From: an uncultured Actinomycetes bacterium
GTDB taxonomy: Bacteria; Actinomycetota; Acidimicrobiia; Acidimicrobiales; RAAP-2
DNA length: 35,060 bases
Reading direction: 5' to 3'
Assembly (NCBI GenBank): GCA_903826715.1
Contig: CAIKFN010000125.1
Coordinates: forward strand, 1-35,060
The translations under genes were made by a program, and so were the position numbers. Shown here piece after piece: positions 1-7,238 of this stretch. Positions within the stretch are counted from its first letter, which is position 1, and each line of letters starts with the position of its first letter. The notes under the pieces were generated by a model. It did not search any database and was not told where the DNA came from. It saw only the letters and a list, made by a program, of their open reading frames with translations.

Positions 1-107
1 AGCCGCTGTAACAACTCTTCTGGGAGCCGGACACTGATCAACTGACTTGCCGGTCTCCCACTGTTCCGGGAGCTTGCTTCGAAATACTTTGATGGTTTTG
101 TAGACAT
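1..107 (-). CDS. Ribbon-helix-helix-like regulator, N-terminal part (cut by window edge)
   Basis: Reading the minus strand from the ATG at 107 gives an open frame of 35 codons that runs off the left edge. It begins MSTKPSKYF and reaches an ISVRLPEELLQR stretch, the typical beta-strand plus first helix of MetJ/Arc ribbon-helix-helix DNA-binding proteins such as antitoxins. No Shine-Dalgarno precedes the ATG, but TACAAT lies exactly 6 nt upstream (114-119), so a leaderless transcript is likely. A perfect 9-bp inverted repeat overlaps that -10 box, as expected for an autoregulated antitoxin or repressor. The partner gene, if any, lies outside the window. The family call rests on a short N-terminus only. 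Confidence 0.55.
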   Translation of the reverse strand, partial: MSTKPSKYFEASSRNSGRPASQLISVRLPEELLQR

Positions 108-113
108 GTAGAC

Positions 114-136
114 ATTGTAATACGTTTGTATTACAA
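114..136 (-). promoter_or_regulatory. Operator palindrome and -10 box of the ribbon-helix-helix gene
   Basis: TTGTAATAC (115-123), spacer GTTT, GTATTACAA (128-136) is a perfect 9-bp inverted repeat. On the minus strand its left arm overlaps TACAAT (114-119), which sits 6 nt before the ATG at 107. Just downstream TGTAGACA occurs twice in tandem (99-106 and 107-114). A repressor bound here would cover the promoter. Autoregulation is inference. Confidence 0.55.
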
Positions 137-164
137 TTGCAACTACTCTCGAATTCTTCGGTTT

Positions 165-503
165 CTAATGATCACCGAGACGTGTTGTCGGGTCATAATC
201 AATCTCATCGAGAGCTACGTCACCATGAATCAACATGTGAGTTAGTGACGTCGTTGGGACCCACACCTCTTTTATCTCATCCCAAGTGTCTTCGAAGCCT
301 TCTCCGCTTCTATAGAAATCAAGTGGTGTCTCTTTGCCATCCAATGAAACCGTCTGGAAGTATCGAGGTCTCTGAATTTGATCATATATCCGGGTAGAGA
401 TTTCGTTGATTTGCTCTGGCGTCATGTTCTCTAAATCACTCGGTAGTTTTGCCATGTACAGTTTCTGCTCCTTTTCGGGTTCTAGAGACTCATTCTTCGT
501 CAT
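165..503 (-). CDS. Small acidic hypothetical protein, paralogue of the 2223-2456 product
   Basis: A 112-residue soluble protein with no signal peptide or membrane segment. I do not recognise a named family. Residues about 48-105 align by eye with the protein at 2223-2456: both have a Y/F-Q-x-VS-(I/L)-DG motif, a central aromatic and acidic segment, a W-(V/L)-P-(S/T) turn and a closing (I/L)DY(D/N)P motif. The ATG overlaps the TAA of the upstream gene by one base (TAATG), so it is the third gene of the operon starting at 1898 and is probably translationally coupled. The paralogy is visible; the function is not. Confidence 0.7.
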   Translation of the reverse strand: MTKNESLEPEKEQKLYMAKLPSDLENMTPEQINEISTRIYDQIQRPRYFQTVSLDGKETPLDFYRSGEGFEDTWDEIKEVWVPTTSLTHMLIHGDVALDEIDYDPTTRLGDH

Positions 504-1375
504 TACTGTGGCTCCGTCGATGCAGGCAGTACCTGAATAACTTGCGTAACTGGTGCTGCTCCGGGCTGACTGATCGTTACCGAACAGCTATTGCCTGTGA
601 AGGTAATAGCTGTGCCATCTGAACTACATGATCCAGACGCGGTGACCGTGATTGGGCCTGCTTCAGGTGTTCCTGCCGCGAATGTTGGGGTGTAGATAGA
701 GTTCCCAGAATTATCAACAACAACATTTGAAGCGCTTGGCACTGCTGTGAACGAAAGGGTGTTTGGCGCATAAACAACAGATGTAGGCATGCTGTAATCA
801 GTTGTTGCTGTAGGCAGCTGACAGCTCTGACCCAAATCAGGAATATGGCCGAGAACGCTGCACCAGATGATTCCATTATCGGCATAGTCAGATCCGTTAG
901 GAGTAGCAGGAGTCACTGGTGGCGTAGCAACAGGTGCTGGAGTCGACTGAGGTGCAGGCGCGCTCACAACCGGAGGGCTCACCACGGGTGCTGGAGTAGT
1001 TACCACTGGCACTGGAGTTTCAGATACTGACGCCACTGGAGCAGTCTGTGTCACCGGTGCTGCTGATGTTGGAATAGCGACAGCACTGGCTGCAGCCGGA
1101 GAGCTCTCTACCGTCGGTTCAGTAACTGGAGGCGCAGTTTGAACAATTGGTGTTGCAGTAACAATTGGTGCTGGATGGTTCATCCCAACATTCGTTAGGT
1201 AAAACTCAGCAAGTGTTGCGGACATCGTTACTGGTACGTATGTATTTAGTGAATGTGCAACAACAGTTTTGAGCGGTGTTGCCTTATGAATACCTGATCC
1301 TGCATACGCTGGAGATCCTAGAAATAGCAGGGCCAACGAGAGGCCAGTAATAAATACGCTTTTCTTGCTATTCAT
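503..1375 (-). CDS. Secreted Pro/Thr/Ala-rich protein
   Basis: 290 residues. The N-terminus is a good Sec signal peptide: Lys at 4-5, a hydrophobic core at about 7-20 and an A-Y-A cleavage site near residue 25. Residues about 75-160 are a low-complexity Pro/Thr/Val/Ala linker of the kind that spans or decorates a cell wall. The C-terminal part has a Cys pair (WCSVL...GQSC) and a segment with GSCSSDG and GNSCSVTISQPG, which resembles short Ig-like secreted repeats. No sortase LPxTG motif or C-terminal membrane anchor is seen, so it is probably exported or wall-associated. It overlaps the upstream TY-Chap-like gene by 8 nt and the downstream gene by 1 nt. Confidence 0.75.
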   Translation of the reverse strand: MNSKKSVFITGLSLALLFLGSPAYAGSGIHKATPLKTVVAHSLNTYVPVTMSATLAEFYLTNVGMNHPAPIVTATPIVQTAPPVTEPTVESSPAAASAVAIPTSAAPVTQTAPVASVSETPVPVVTTPAPVVSPPVVSAPAPQSTPAPVATPPVTPATPNGSDYADNGIIWCSVLGHIPDLGQSCQLPTATTDYSMPTSVVYAPNTLSFTAVPSASNVVVDNSGNSIYTPTFAAGTPEAGPITVTASGSCSSDGTAITFTGNSCSVTISQPGAAPVTQVIQVLPASTEPQ

Positions 1376-1898
1376 TAGTTAATCCTTCCTCATCATTAAT
1401 CGGAATTGAATCACTTTCTTCAATGTACACCCGTGTTTCAGCTCTGTACTGATCTCTACAGGTGTTCTCTGGAATGTTCATCTCCCACGTCTGAATCACT
1501 ACTGGATTAGATGGAGCCTCACCAAGAACATCTGTTATGACCTGCTTCATCATTTTGATGAGCTCGATGAGTTCTGCAACATTTGCTGCCTCAAAGGTCC
1601 AGTTCGGGTTCAAGTACTCAACTGGTTCGCTAAAGCCCAGCTGCAGCAGTTGCTCTTCTGCAACAGGGCTCAGCGCTACTGAGTCTCCAATGTTGAGGTT
1701 AGAGATAACTTCTCCAATTACGTGGCCATTTGAATCAGACCAGAACTGAACGTACCGGTGATCTTCAAATTCAGCAAGAGCAATGTGATTCTTGCCAGTC
1801 GTGGCCAACGCTCCAAGCAGCTCTGGCATGTTGGTCAAGAATGACTGGACCGTTGACGTAACTCCATTTTTGTAACCTGAAAGTTCAATATTTCCCAT
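1368..1898 (-). CDS. TY-Chap/YbjN-like (type III chaperone-like fold) protein
   Basis: A 176-residue cytosolic protein. Residues about 35-125 show a beta-rich region (HIALAEF, RYVQFW, VIGEVISN) followed by LSPVAEEQLLQLGF, then an aromatic NWTFE patch and a long helix (VAELIELIKMMKQVI). This is the order seen in actinobacterial TY-Chap-type or YbjN-like chaperone-fold domains. I infer the family from this pattern and have not searched it. The C-terminal 35 residues are acidic. It heads a three-gene operon with a secreted protein and a small acidic protein, so a chaperone or immunity-like role for the partners is possible but unproven. TACGGT lies 6 nt before the ATG (leaderless type). Confidence 0.6.
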   Translation of the reverse strand: MGNIELSGYKNGVTSTVQSFLTNMPELLGALATTGKNHIALAEFEDHRYVQFWSDSNGHVIGEVISNLNIGDSVALSPVAEEQLLQLGFSEPVEYLNPNWTFEAANVAELIELIKMMKQVITDVLGEAPSNPVVIQTWEMNIPENTCRDQYRAETRVYIEESDSIPINDEEGLTNE

Positions 1899-1904
1899 AC
1901 AACA

Positions 1905-1927
1905 ACCGTACAGATGGGGTGTGACAT
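1905..1927 (-). promoter_or_regulatory. Shared-element promoter of the 1898-165 operon
   Basis: On the minus strand ATGTCACACCCC (1916-1927) is followed by 5 nt and the -10 box TACGGT (1905-1910), which is 6 nt before the ATG at 1898. The same element with the same 5-nt spacing occurs at 2172, 7073 and 7175. No recognisable -35 hexamer lies upstream. Confidence 0.5.
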
Positions 1928-1987
1928 TACATTTAGTACTTGTTAGCCATTACTCTTGGATTTACGTGCAACTCAGAATGGAGTCAC

Positions 1988-2146
1988 ATGAACGTACCGT
2001 GCATTCCTCAACAAACTCCCTGTGGGTGTGGGACGCCAAGATTCCAAGATCAGACTTGCCCATTCTGCAACACTCAAAATCTTGTTTGCTGGGCGGCAAT
2101 GGTGTACCAGTGTTCAAGGTGTGGAGCTCCGAACTCAACTTCATAG
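1988..2146 (+). CDS. Small zinc-ribbon-like protein
   Basis: A 52-residue Cys-rich protein starting MNVPCIPQQ. It has eight Cys, including C-G-C-G, CPFC and CSRCG knuckles, compatible with one or two zinc ribbons. I chose the ATG at 1988 over the upstream ATG at 1940 because GGAG (1980-1983) sits 4 nt before it and the extra N-terminal residues look like non-coding translation. No family assigned. It lies in the divergent region between the TY-Chap operon and the 2223 gene. It is short, so it could be spurious, but the Cys pattern is unlikely by chance. Confidence 0.5.
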   Translation: MNVPCIPQQTPCGCGTPRFQDQTCPFCNTQNLVCWAAMVYQCSRCGAPNSTS

Positions 2147-2171
2147 TTTTTGCATTAGCAAGTTTGACTAT

Positions 2172-2194
2172 ATGTCACACTCCCCCGTCATACT
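2172..2194 (+). promoter_or_regulatory. Shared-element promoter of the 2223 gene
   Basis: ATGTCACACTCC (2172-2183), 5 nt, then the -10 box CATACT (2189-2194). Element and spacing match the promoters at 1905, 7073 and 7175. A TTGACT hexamer at 2164-2169 would leave a 19-nt spacer. The predicted transcript start is about 20 nt before the Shine-Dalgarno and ATG at 2223. Confidence 0.5.
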
Positions 2195-2222
2195 TATGTT
2201 GTCTAAGAAAGGACTTCATAGG

Positions 2223-2456
2223 ATGAGGGACGAAAAACCAAACTACGTTTATTACCAAGTTGTTTCTATTGACGGAACACCAAGAGCATATTTTCGAACA
2301 ATTGATGGATACAAAAAACCTGAGTATTGGGACTACACTCATCAAACCTGGCTCCCAAGTGACTCGTTTATTTCATATCATGCCAAGGGAGACCCATTCC
2401 TTGAAAGGCTTGACTACAACCCAAAGGATAAATCCTCGGACAATTCTGAAGGCTAA
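2223..2456 (+). CDS. Small hypothetical protein, paralogue of the 165-503 product
   Basis: A 77-residue soluble protein starting MRDEKPNY. The ATG at 2223 is preceded by AAAGGA (2208-2213) at 9-nt spacing, which decides the start; upstream in-frame ATGs lack one. The sequence carries YYQVVSIDG, a WDY segment, TWLPSDS and LDYNP, matching in order the corresponding segments of the 165-503 protein. It lacks the first 45 residues of that paralogue. It is transcribed separately, on the opposite strand, but from a promoter with the same element. No known family recognised. Confidence 0.65.
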   Translation: MRDEKPNYVYYQVVSIDGTPRAYFRTIDGYKKPEYWDYTHQTWLPSDSFISYHAKGDPFLERLDYNPKDKSSDNSEG

Positions 2457-2500
2457 TCGGTGTTTTGCTCCTCAGATTCCTCACCAGTATTTTTAAGAAT

Positions 2501-2935
2501 TTAAGAAGTGCTTTCAGAATCACTGGCGGGTGGAGTGCCCGGAAGATTTGATGCGATTGTTCCATCACACCAATGAAGCTCTTCGACAACTTGGTATCGA
2601 TTTGGCTTATCATGGTGATGAGTTCCAGCTGAATCTATAGTGCAATCTCGCCAAGACCAGAAAATATGATGATCGCCGTCGTAACAACAAGTCGAGCACC
2701 AAGGCATCTTGTTGGGAGCCAAACGTTGTTGACCACATTGATCGACCAAAGTGCACCAGTCTTCACCACTAAATCGTCTTGAGTGATCATTTGGGAGTGC
2801 AAAATCATGTGGGTTGCCAACTTCCTGTGCGGCCATTTCGATTTTTGCATTCGTGAGAAAGTCTTCTCCCTCACGGCCAAGCATCGCCTGCACGAGATTA
2901 TCGTGAAAACACTTTTGATCTAAACACCTTGCCAT
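2501..2935 (-). CDS. Cys/His-rich hypothetical protein
   Basis: 144 residues, no signal peptide or membrane segment. It has Cys at both ends of the first ten residues, a WCTLVDQCG segment, a central WCSTCCYDGDHH cluster, an HHHDK stretch and a late HWCDG, so metal binding is plausible. No family recognised. AGGA lies at 5-nt spacing before the ATG at 2935. It converges with the 2223 gene, 44 nt apart, with no clear hairpin between them. The 131-nt region upstream (2936-3066) is very AT-rich and holds no gene that I can see; it probably carries this gene's promoter. Confidence 0.6.
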   Translation of the reverse strand: MARCLDQKCFHDNLVQAMLGREGEDFLTNAKIEMAAQEVGNPHDFALPNDHSRRFSGEDWCTLVDQCGQQRLAPNKMPWCSTCCYDGDHHIFWSWRDCTIDSAGTHHHDKPNRYQVVEELHWCDGTIASNLPGTPPASDSESTS

Positions 2936-3066
2936 ATGTTTCCTCTCACTTTTGCTTAAATAAAATCAATTGAGTTAAATGAAATTTATTATTTCTAAAA
3001 CTAAAACTGAGTAATTAAATCGGAAGTAAAATTATCATCATAAATCATTACTGAAAAATAGCCAAT

Positions 3067-3918
3067 TTAGCAAGGGCTCCATCGGGCGTTTGGAACCCAG
3101 CCAAATAAGACGACTTCGGTGTCTTCTGGAGTTTCACCGAGATCTGCTGCCCACGAGTACATAGCGTAGAGATAGCGACCATATTCAGTGGCATTTTCCG
3201 TTCCACCCTTTATTAGAACGCCAAGATTTGCCGCAAGCCATTTTGAAACAATGCTGTCAAAAACCAATGCACGGTGCCTATTTGGAACATCCGAGAAAAA
3301 GAACAAGTCTTTGGTCGAAAAAGCAGATCCCAATCCATCAAGCCTCAGCCTTGAATGTCGAGGAGCAAATTCCTTAAAGGCGGGAATGATTCCTTGACTT
3401 CGAAGCAATTGAGCGGCGAGTTGTAATGAGATGGGCGCGTTCATGGTCAACAGGTGATTATTGGTTCGAAATGGCCCAAAGCCAGCCTTTCCGAATCCCC
3501 ACATCATTGAAATGAGATGGGCGTCAAATGCATTATTTGGTGAAAGGTGCGCAAGACTGCCCAGGCTTGTTGCATGGTCACGATCGATCATCGTCCAGGA
3601 ACGACCATTGGAACAGCGTATTACAGGGCACCCAGCCAAGAGTGCTGGAACAGTTGGAAACGTCGGGCTCCATAAATTGATGTCGACTGGGCTTGCAAAC
3701 TGAGGAGGACGACCCTGAGCGACCCAGGATGCATGCTGGACAGCTAATTGTCTTGGTACAAACTGAGAGAATGCTGTTGTAAAATTTAACTGGCATTTAT
3801 GGCAAACATGCATTGCATTTCCAGCTGCGGTCATTGCCTTATGAGCGCTACACAATGACTTTGCACAAAAAGAACATTCACTGATCTTGATACCTGAACA
3901 GTTGGTTTCATCACACAT
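3067..3918 (-). CDS. Zinc-finger plus 8-oxoguanine-glycosylase (OGG)-fold protein
   Basis: 283 residues. Residues 1-45 form a B-box-like zinc finger (C15-x2-C18, C23-x2-H26, H37-x-C39-x2-C42, plus C2 and C7). Residues about 130-250 contain GFGKAGFGPFRT, a helical segment and GLGSAFSTKDLFFFSD, then an L-V-F-D-S-I-V segment. This series resembles the bacterial OGG-fold family related to 8-oxoguanine DNA glycosylase, where a GLGxAFxTKxLYF motif is typical. The family call is from memory of the motif. A zinc finger fused to this fold would suggest nucleic-acid or protein targeting. Start: AGGAGG at 8-nt spacing before 3918. It is the last gene of a four-gene operon (5727 to 3067). Confidence 0.55.
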   Translation of the reverse strand: MCDETNCSGIKISECSFCAKSLCSAHKAMTAAGNAMHVCHKCQLNFTTAFSQFVPRQLAVQHASWVAQGRPPQFASPVDINLWSPTFPTVPALLAGCPVIRCSNGRSWTMIDRDHATSLGSLAHLSPNNAFDAHLISMMWGFGKAGFGPFRTNNHLLTMNAPISLQLAAQLLRSQGIIPAFKEFAPRHSRLRLDGLGSAFSTKDLFFFSDVPNRHRALVFDSIVSKWLAANLGVLIKGGTENATEYGRYLYAMYSWAADLGETPEDTEVVLFGWVPNARWSPC

Positions 3919-3930
3919 TATAAAATCCTC

Positions 3931-4824
3931 CTAACTGCATTGCAGTACAACCCAAACACGTCTGAAATCTTTTTTAGCAAAATCAAGACGGTGAATTATG
4001 AAATAAATCTTCCCGCAGTCTCCCCACATCATTTCTTCTGTTCCACCTCTGTAGTCTGAACCAAACTGAGCCAGAAGTACCCAGTCTTTCGGATCACTGC
4101 GTACGTCACTTGATATGTTATCTAAGTTTTCTGGCTCTGCGGACCGAGCAGCATCAATTTCCTTCAGAGTTGCTCTGTAGCCCTCACTCAAGGGATCTCT
4201 CGACTGGATTCTGTCTGCAAATCCAAACAACCAGTGATCACTTCTTATATGGCTACTCCAACCATAAGAATATTCATAGCCTGTATCGTCATCAACATCA
4301 AAGGAATCCCAGTCAACGTCAGAATACGTTGGCAGCATCAGTTCGGGGATAAATGAAACCTTTTTTTCTTTTGTAATTATCTTGTAACTATCCCAAACAT
4401 CTTTGATGTATTTCTTGATTACTTTGGCCTTCGGCGGGATAAGTGAATTATCTTCAACAAAAATAACTTGAGCTGCTCCTGCATTCGTTTTGCTGAATCC
4501 CCACGATTGTTTGCTGTCGTAAAAGAAGAACAAAACTCCTTTTGACGGAAGACCAAGCTCCTTTGCATTTGGAATTTCACTTAAATCCATTTGTGCAATG
4601 AATGCCATCGGTTCACCCTGATAAATAGGCCACTCTATGTCGCTAGGCAGATTCGGGAATCCACCAATCTTGCTAATAACTTCAGCAGATTTAGCTTTTG
4701 TCGCGCTTACCATTTGAATAGACCACTTTGCATTATCGAGGATTTCGTCGACGAATACTTTGTCTAGACCGCCCCATTGAAAATTATTCTTCAATGCCTT
4801 TTTCGCTTTGGTTGTATTTAGCAT
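3931..4824 (-). CDS. YwqG-like DUF1963 protein
   Basis: A 297-residue cytosolic protein. It has the hallmarks of the YwqG/DUF1963 family: GGxPxLPxxxxWP at residues 54-66, FIAQMDLSEIP at 75-85, LPSKGVLFFFYD at 92-103, and a C-terminal DCGKIYFIIHRLD strand. The biochemical function of the family is not established. GAGGT precedes the ATG at 4824 at 7-nt spacing. Gaps of 12 nt to the OGG-fold gene and 34 nt from the gene before it place it in one operon. Length is close to the usual family length. Confidence 0.8.
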   Translation of the reverse strand: MLNTTKAKKALKNNFQWGGLDKVFVDEILDNAKWSIQMVSATKAKSAEVISKIGGFPNLPSDIEWPIYQGEPMAFIAQMDLSEIPNAKELGLPSKGVLFFFYDSKQSWGFSKTNAGAAQVIFVEDNSLIPPKAKVIKKYIKDVWDSYKIITKEKKVSFIPELMLPTYSDVDWDSFDVDDDTGYEYSYGWSSHIRSDHWLFGFADRIQSRDPLSEGYRATLKEIDAARSAEPENLDNISSDVRSDPKDWVLLAQFGSDYRGGTEEMMWGDCGKIYFIIHRLDFAKKDFRRVWVVLQCS

Positions 4825-4858
4825 GCGTCAGACCTCGAATATTTCAGAAATTCACTCA

Positions 4859-5260
4859 TTAGCAATCAACCTCTTCTCTTGGAAAAAATTCATCTCCGGA
4901 TTCAGGAAGCATGTGTCCATAAACTCGACCTGGAACTGTCCCCCTGTACCAAACAACTCTCCCCTGGCCTTCAAGCCAGTCAACCTTCTCGTTCGAACCA
5001 ATCATTCCATCGATAGCGCGATCGCCTGCGAAATGTTCACCATTCTTGGTAATCGAGGTCTGTAGTCCAAGGCGACTCAGTCTTTCGTCCCAATGATCCC
5101 ATCCTTCAGACATTGAACACCACATCATTAGGTTGTCGTCCTCCCAGAATGATGGATTCTCAAGTTTTAGGTTTTCTAGCTCTTCCAGAAGTACAGGACT
5201 TTTTCTCCTAAGTGCAGGTTTCGCAATTATGTAACTCGTGAATGATGTTAAGAGGGCCAT
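4859..5260 (-). CDS. Hypothetical protein
   Basis: 133 residues, soluble, rich in Trp (seven) and acidic residues, with no signal peptide. No family recognised. The sequence contains a WCSMSEGWDHWDERL segment and a late RVVWYRGTVPGRVYG strand. Its ATG overlaps the stop of the upstream zinc-ribbon gene by one base (TAATG), so it is very likely translated as part of that operon. The coupling and codon continuity support it as real; its role is unknown. Confidence 0.65.
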   Translation of the reverse strand: MALLTSFTSYIIAKPALRRKSPVLLEELENLKLENPSFWEDDNLMMWCSMSEGWDHWDERLSRLGLQTSITKNGEHFAGDRAIDGMIGSNEKVDWLEGQGRVVWYRGTVPGRVYGHMLPESGDEFFPREEVDC

Positions 5261-5727
5261 TAGAACTCACCTTCTTCGTTGGGTCCAGCATCAAAATCAG
5301 GGTCAATTGTTGTGCCACAGTTTCCACAGAACTTCTGCGCCATTGCAATTTCACCACAGACATTGCACATTGGAGAGATGACTCCCATCGCGACTACAAA
5401 TTTCGCAAGCTGCTTCATCTTCTTTGCGCGAACGTAAACCTTGATTGTCTCGTTAATCCTTGAATCGTCAAACACAGCAATAAGGCCCTTCTCGGGCCAA
5501 GTGAAACATACCGTTGTTTGGCGAAACTGGTCAACATGAGACGCAACCAACTTTCTATCCGGATTAAACAATTCAGCTTTCGCAAGTGCAGCTGAAGCAG
5601 ATGGCATAAACATCACCATGCTGTGCTTGCCGGCAGATGAATTTTTAACTAATTTCATTATCTGCTTGCGACGTTTCTTATCCAGCGCACTGAGCGCTGG
5701 GAACCTGTAGTTGTTTTCATAACTCAT
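5260..5727 (-). CDS. Hypothetical protein with C-terminal zinc ribbon
   Basis: 155 residues. The first 115 are a basic-leading mixed alpha/beta domain with no family that I recognise (FTWPEKGLIAVFDD, IKVYVRAKKMKQLA). Residues 121-140 form a clear zinc ribbon (C121-x2-C124, C134-x2-C137), followed by an acidic tail. It is the first gene of the four-gene operon ending in the OGG-fold protein. A TACTAT box at 5788-5793 (minus strand) is a candidate -10, giving a leader of about 55 nt; AAGAAAG before the ATG can serve as ribosome binding site. The 154-nt upstream gap (5728-5881) shows no gene. Confidence 0.7.
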   Translation of the reverse strand: MSYENNYRFPALSALDKKRRKQIMKLVKNSSAGKHSMVMFMPSASAALAKAELFNPDRKLVASHVDQFRQTTVCFTWPEKGLIAVFDDSRINETIKVYVRAKKMKQLAKFVVAMGVISPMCNVCGEIAMAQKFCGNCGTTIDPDFDAGPNEEGEF

Positions 5728-5881
5728 TGTTGAATCTTTCTTCTAAAAACTAAAAGCCACTTTGACTAGTTGACTGACCTCATTTTGATAGTACGTGGCC
5801 TAAATGATCCTTGCCCTAAAGCGTGTGATGAATAAATGATATTTGTGCAAAAAGCCTGGAATTAAGGGGAAATCTTCTTTC

Positions 5882-7015
5882 TTAGAGGTAGGTTCCAATT
5901 GTTTCAACCTTCTCAGTGGTCATTGACTTTGTTTCGCCGAGCTGAACAAAGATTTCAGCGAGGCTCATCTCACTCTTAGCCGGCCCAAATTCACCCAAGC
6001 GCTCTGAGGCTTCGCTCACAGTGAACTTTCCAAATTCCACCTTCTGCAGTGTGCGACCGGGACGAAGTAGTGCTGGGTCCAGCGTTGACATCTGGCTGTT
6101 GGTTGAAATAAGAACCATAATTGACTTCGAGCTAGCAAGAAGTCCGTCTCCCATAGAAAGAAGACGACCAAGTCCTCCAGAGCGTGTACCAGAGACCACA
6201 TCGTCCGGCACATCTTCGAGCACCAGAACAAGAGTCTTATCACGAGGAGCAGAATCGATCAATCGAACTAAGTAACTAGTCCTCCCATCGCCGAAGAGCA
6301 TTTCTGGGTCTGCAATAACTGCAAACTTGGCCCATGGCTCCCACTCAGTGATCAAGGCTTGTGTAAAACGAGTCTTTCCAGTTCCTGGAGTTCCTTGAAA
6401 AATGACAAGGCGTGGATCACTGGACTCAACATCACGCTTGTATGTTGCCAACTTCTCCAGTTGAGCACGAGTCGCTTCAGGATAGTTCTTGGAAATGCCC
6501 CTCCAAGGAAGTGCTTTGGCTTTGGCATACGAAGGGTATTCCTGGTCGCTAAAGATCTTGTAGTTAATTTCCTTTTCCAAGTTTGGCTTGACCTGTAGTC
6601 CAATCGTGAGGCGCTCTACCATGTCTGTGCTGCGCTCCATAGAGGTTGAGCCAATGAAAACCTGAAGGGACGATGTGCCAATAACAATGTGCGCGTACCA
6701 CTCATCGAGCTTGCCTTGGATAAGCAAGAAGCGAACGCTTTCAGTTTTTAGTTCACGAATAATTTCTGAGTTAGGAAGAACAAAAGAAAGAGACTGATCT
6801 GTTACAGGCTTATTCACATCAAGATCAATGTTCGCAAACGCAAGGTGCTTAATAGTGCCTTCAGCGAATAGTTGAATAAACCCACCTTTAATAACATCAT
6901 CGGGATCGGTCTTGCGCTCAATTGCGTCAAGACTTACGCGAAACTTCGTGTCTATTTCAGTGCTGTTAGTAAACAACTTCATGAAACTCTGATCTACATC
7001 CTTAACTGCTTCCAT
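5882..7015 (-). CDS. AAA+ ATPase (DUF5925-like N-terminus)
   Basis: 377 residues. The C-terminal half is a classic-clade AAA+ module: Walker A GTPGTGKT at 208-215, Walker B LVLVLEDV at 262-269, sensor-1 region STNS around N306, and an arginine-finger segment DPALLRPGR (R318, R321). The first 180 residues are a beta-rich domain unlike FtsH or CDC48 N-domains; it may match the actinobacterial DUF5925 group, which I infer only from architecture. Such ATPases remodel proteins using ATP. It is transcribed alone, divergent from the 7239 operon across a 223-nt region in which both promoters carry the same element. AGGAG in the leader precedes the ATG. The N-domain's partner is unknown. Confidence 0.8.
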   Translation of the reverse strand: MEAVKDVDQSFMKLFTNSTEIDTKFRVSLDAIERKTDPDDVIKGGFIQLFAEGTIKHLAFANIDLDVNKPVTDQSLSFVLPNSEIIRELKTESVRFLLIQGKLDEWYAHIVIGTSSLQVFIGSTSMERSTDMVERLTIGLQVKPNLEKEINYKIFSDQEYPSYAKAKALPWRGISKNYPEATRAQLEKLATYKRDVESSDPRLVIFQGTPGTGKTRFTQALITEWEPWAKFAVIADPEMLFGDGRTSYLVRLIDSAPRDKTLVLVLEDVPDDVVSGTRSGGLGRLLSMGDGLLASSKSIMVLISTNSQMSTLDPALLRPGRTLQKVEFGKFTVSEASERLGEFGPAKSEMSLAEIFVQLGETKSMTTEKVETIGTYL

Positions 7016-7072
7016 ACCTGCCCGCTCCTCTTCTTCTTGCTAGGCGACGACCTAGCGACATGTGGGAGTTTT

Positions 7073-7095
7073 AAATTACGACCGGGGTGTGACAT
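7073..7095 (-). promoter_or_regulatory. Shared-element promoter of the AAA+ gene
   Basis: On the minus strand ATGTCACACCCC (7084-7095) is followed by 5 nt and TAATTT (7073-7078). Its 12-mer is identical to the one at 1916-1927. A leader of about 50 nt would follow before the ATG at 7015. Confidence 0.5.
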
Positions 7096-7174
7096 GAAAG
7101 TGGATGCTCACCAACTACCGCATATGTAGGGCTTTTGGTGAATTACGACTTAAAAGTCATGTTTCCAGGGGGCG

Positions 7175-7197
7175 GTGTCACAGGCCACCGGCATACT
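7175..7197 (+). promoter_or_regulatory. Shared-element promoter of the 7239 operon
   Basis: GTGTCACAGGCC (7175-7186), 5 nt, then CATACT (7192-7197), the same -10 sequence and spacing as at 2172-2194. The AAA+ promoter lies in the same divergent region on the other strand. Confidence 0.45.
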
Positions 7198-7238
7198 GGA
7201 TACAACGACCTGCGGGAAGAAAAAGTTAGGAGTAGATC

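Noticed and set aside
21-60. GGGAGCCGG ... CCGGTCTCCC inverted repeat
   Set aside because: It has a one-base mismatch, a long spacer and lies within the coding part of the ribbon-helix-helix gene, so coding constraint is a simpler explanation.
1537-2144. Open frames antisense to the TY-Chap-like and zinc-ribbon genes
   Set aside because: They show no ribosome binding site or family features and mirror the coding frame of the real genes.
6016-6603. Open frames antisense or out of frame within the AAA+ gene
   Set aside because: The AAA+ frame carries all Walker and sensor motifs; the others are compositional shadows.
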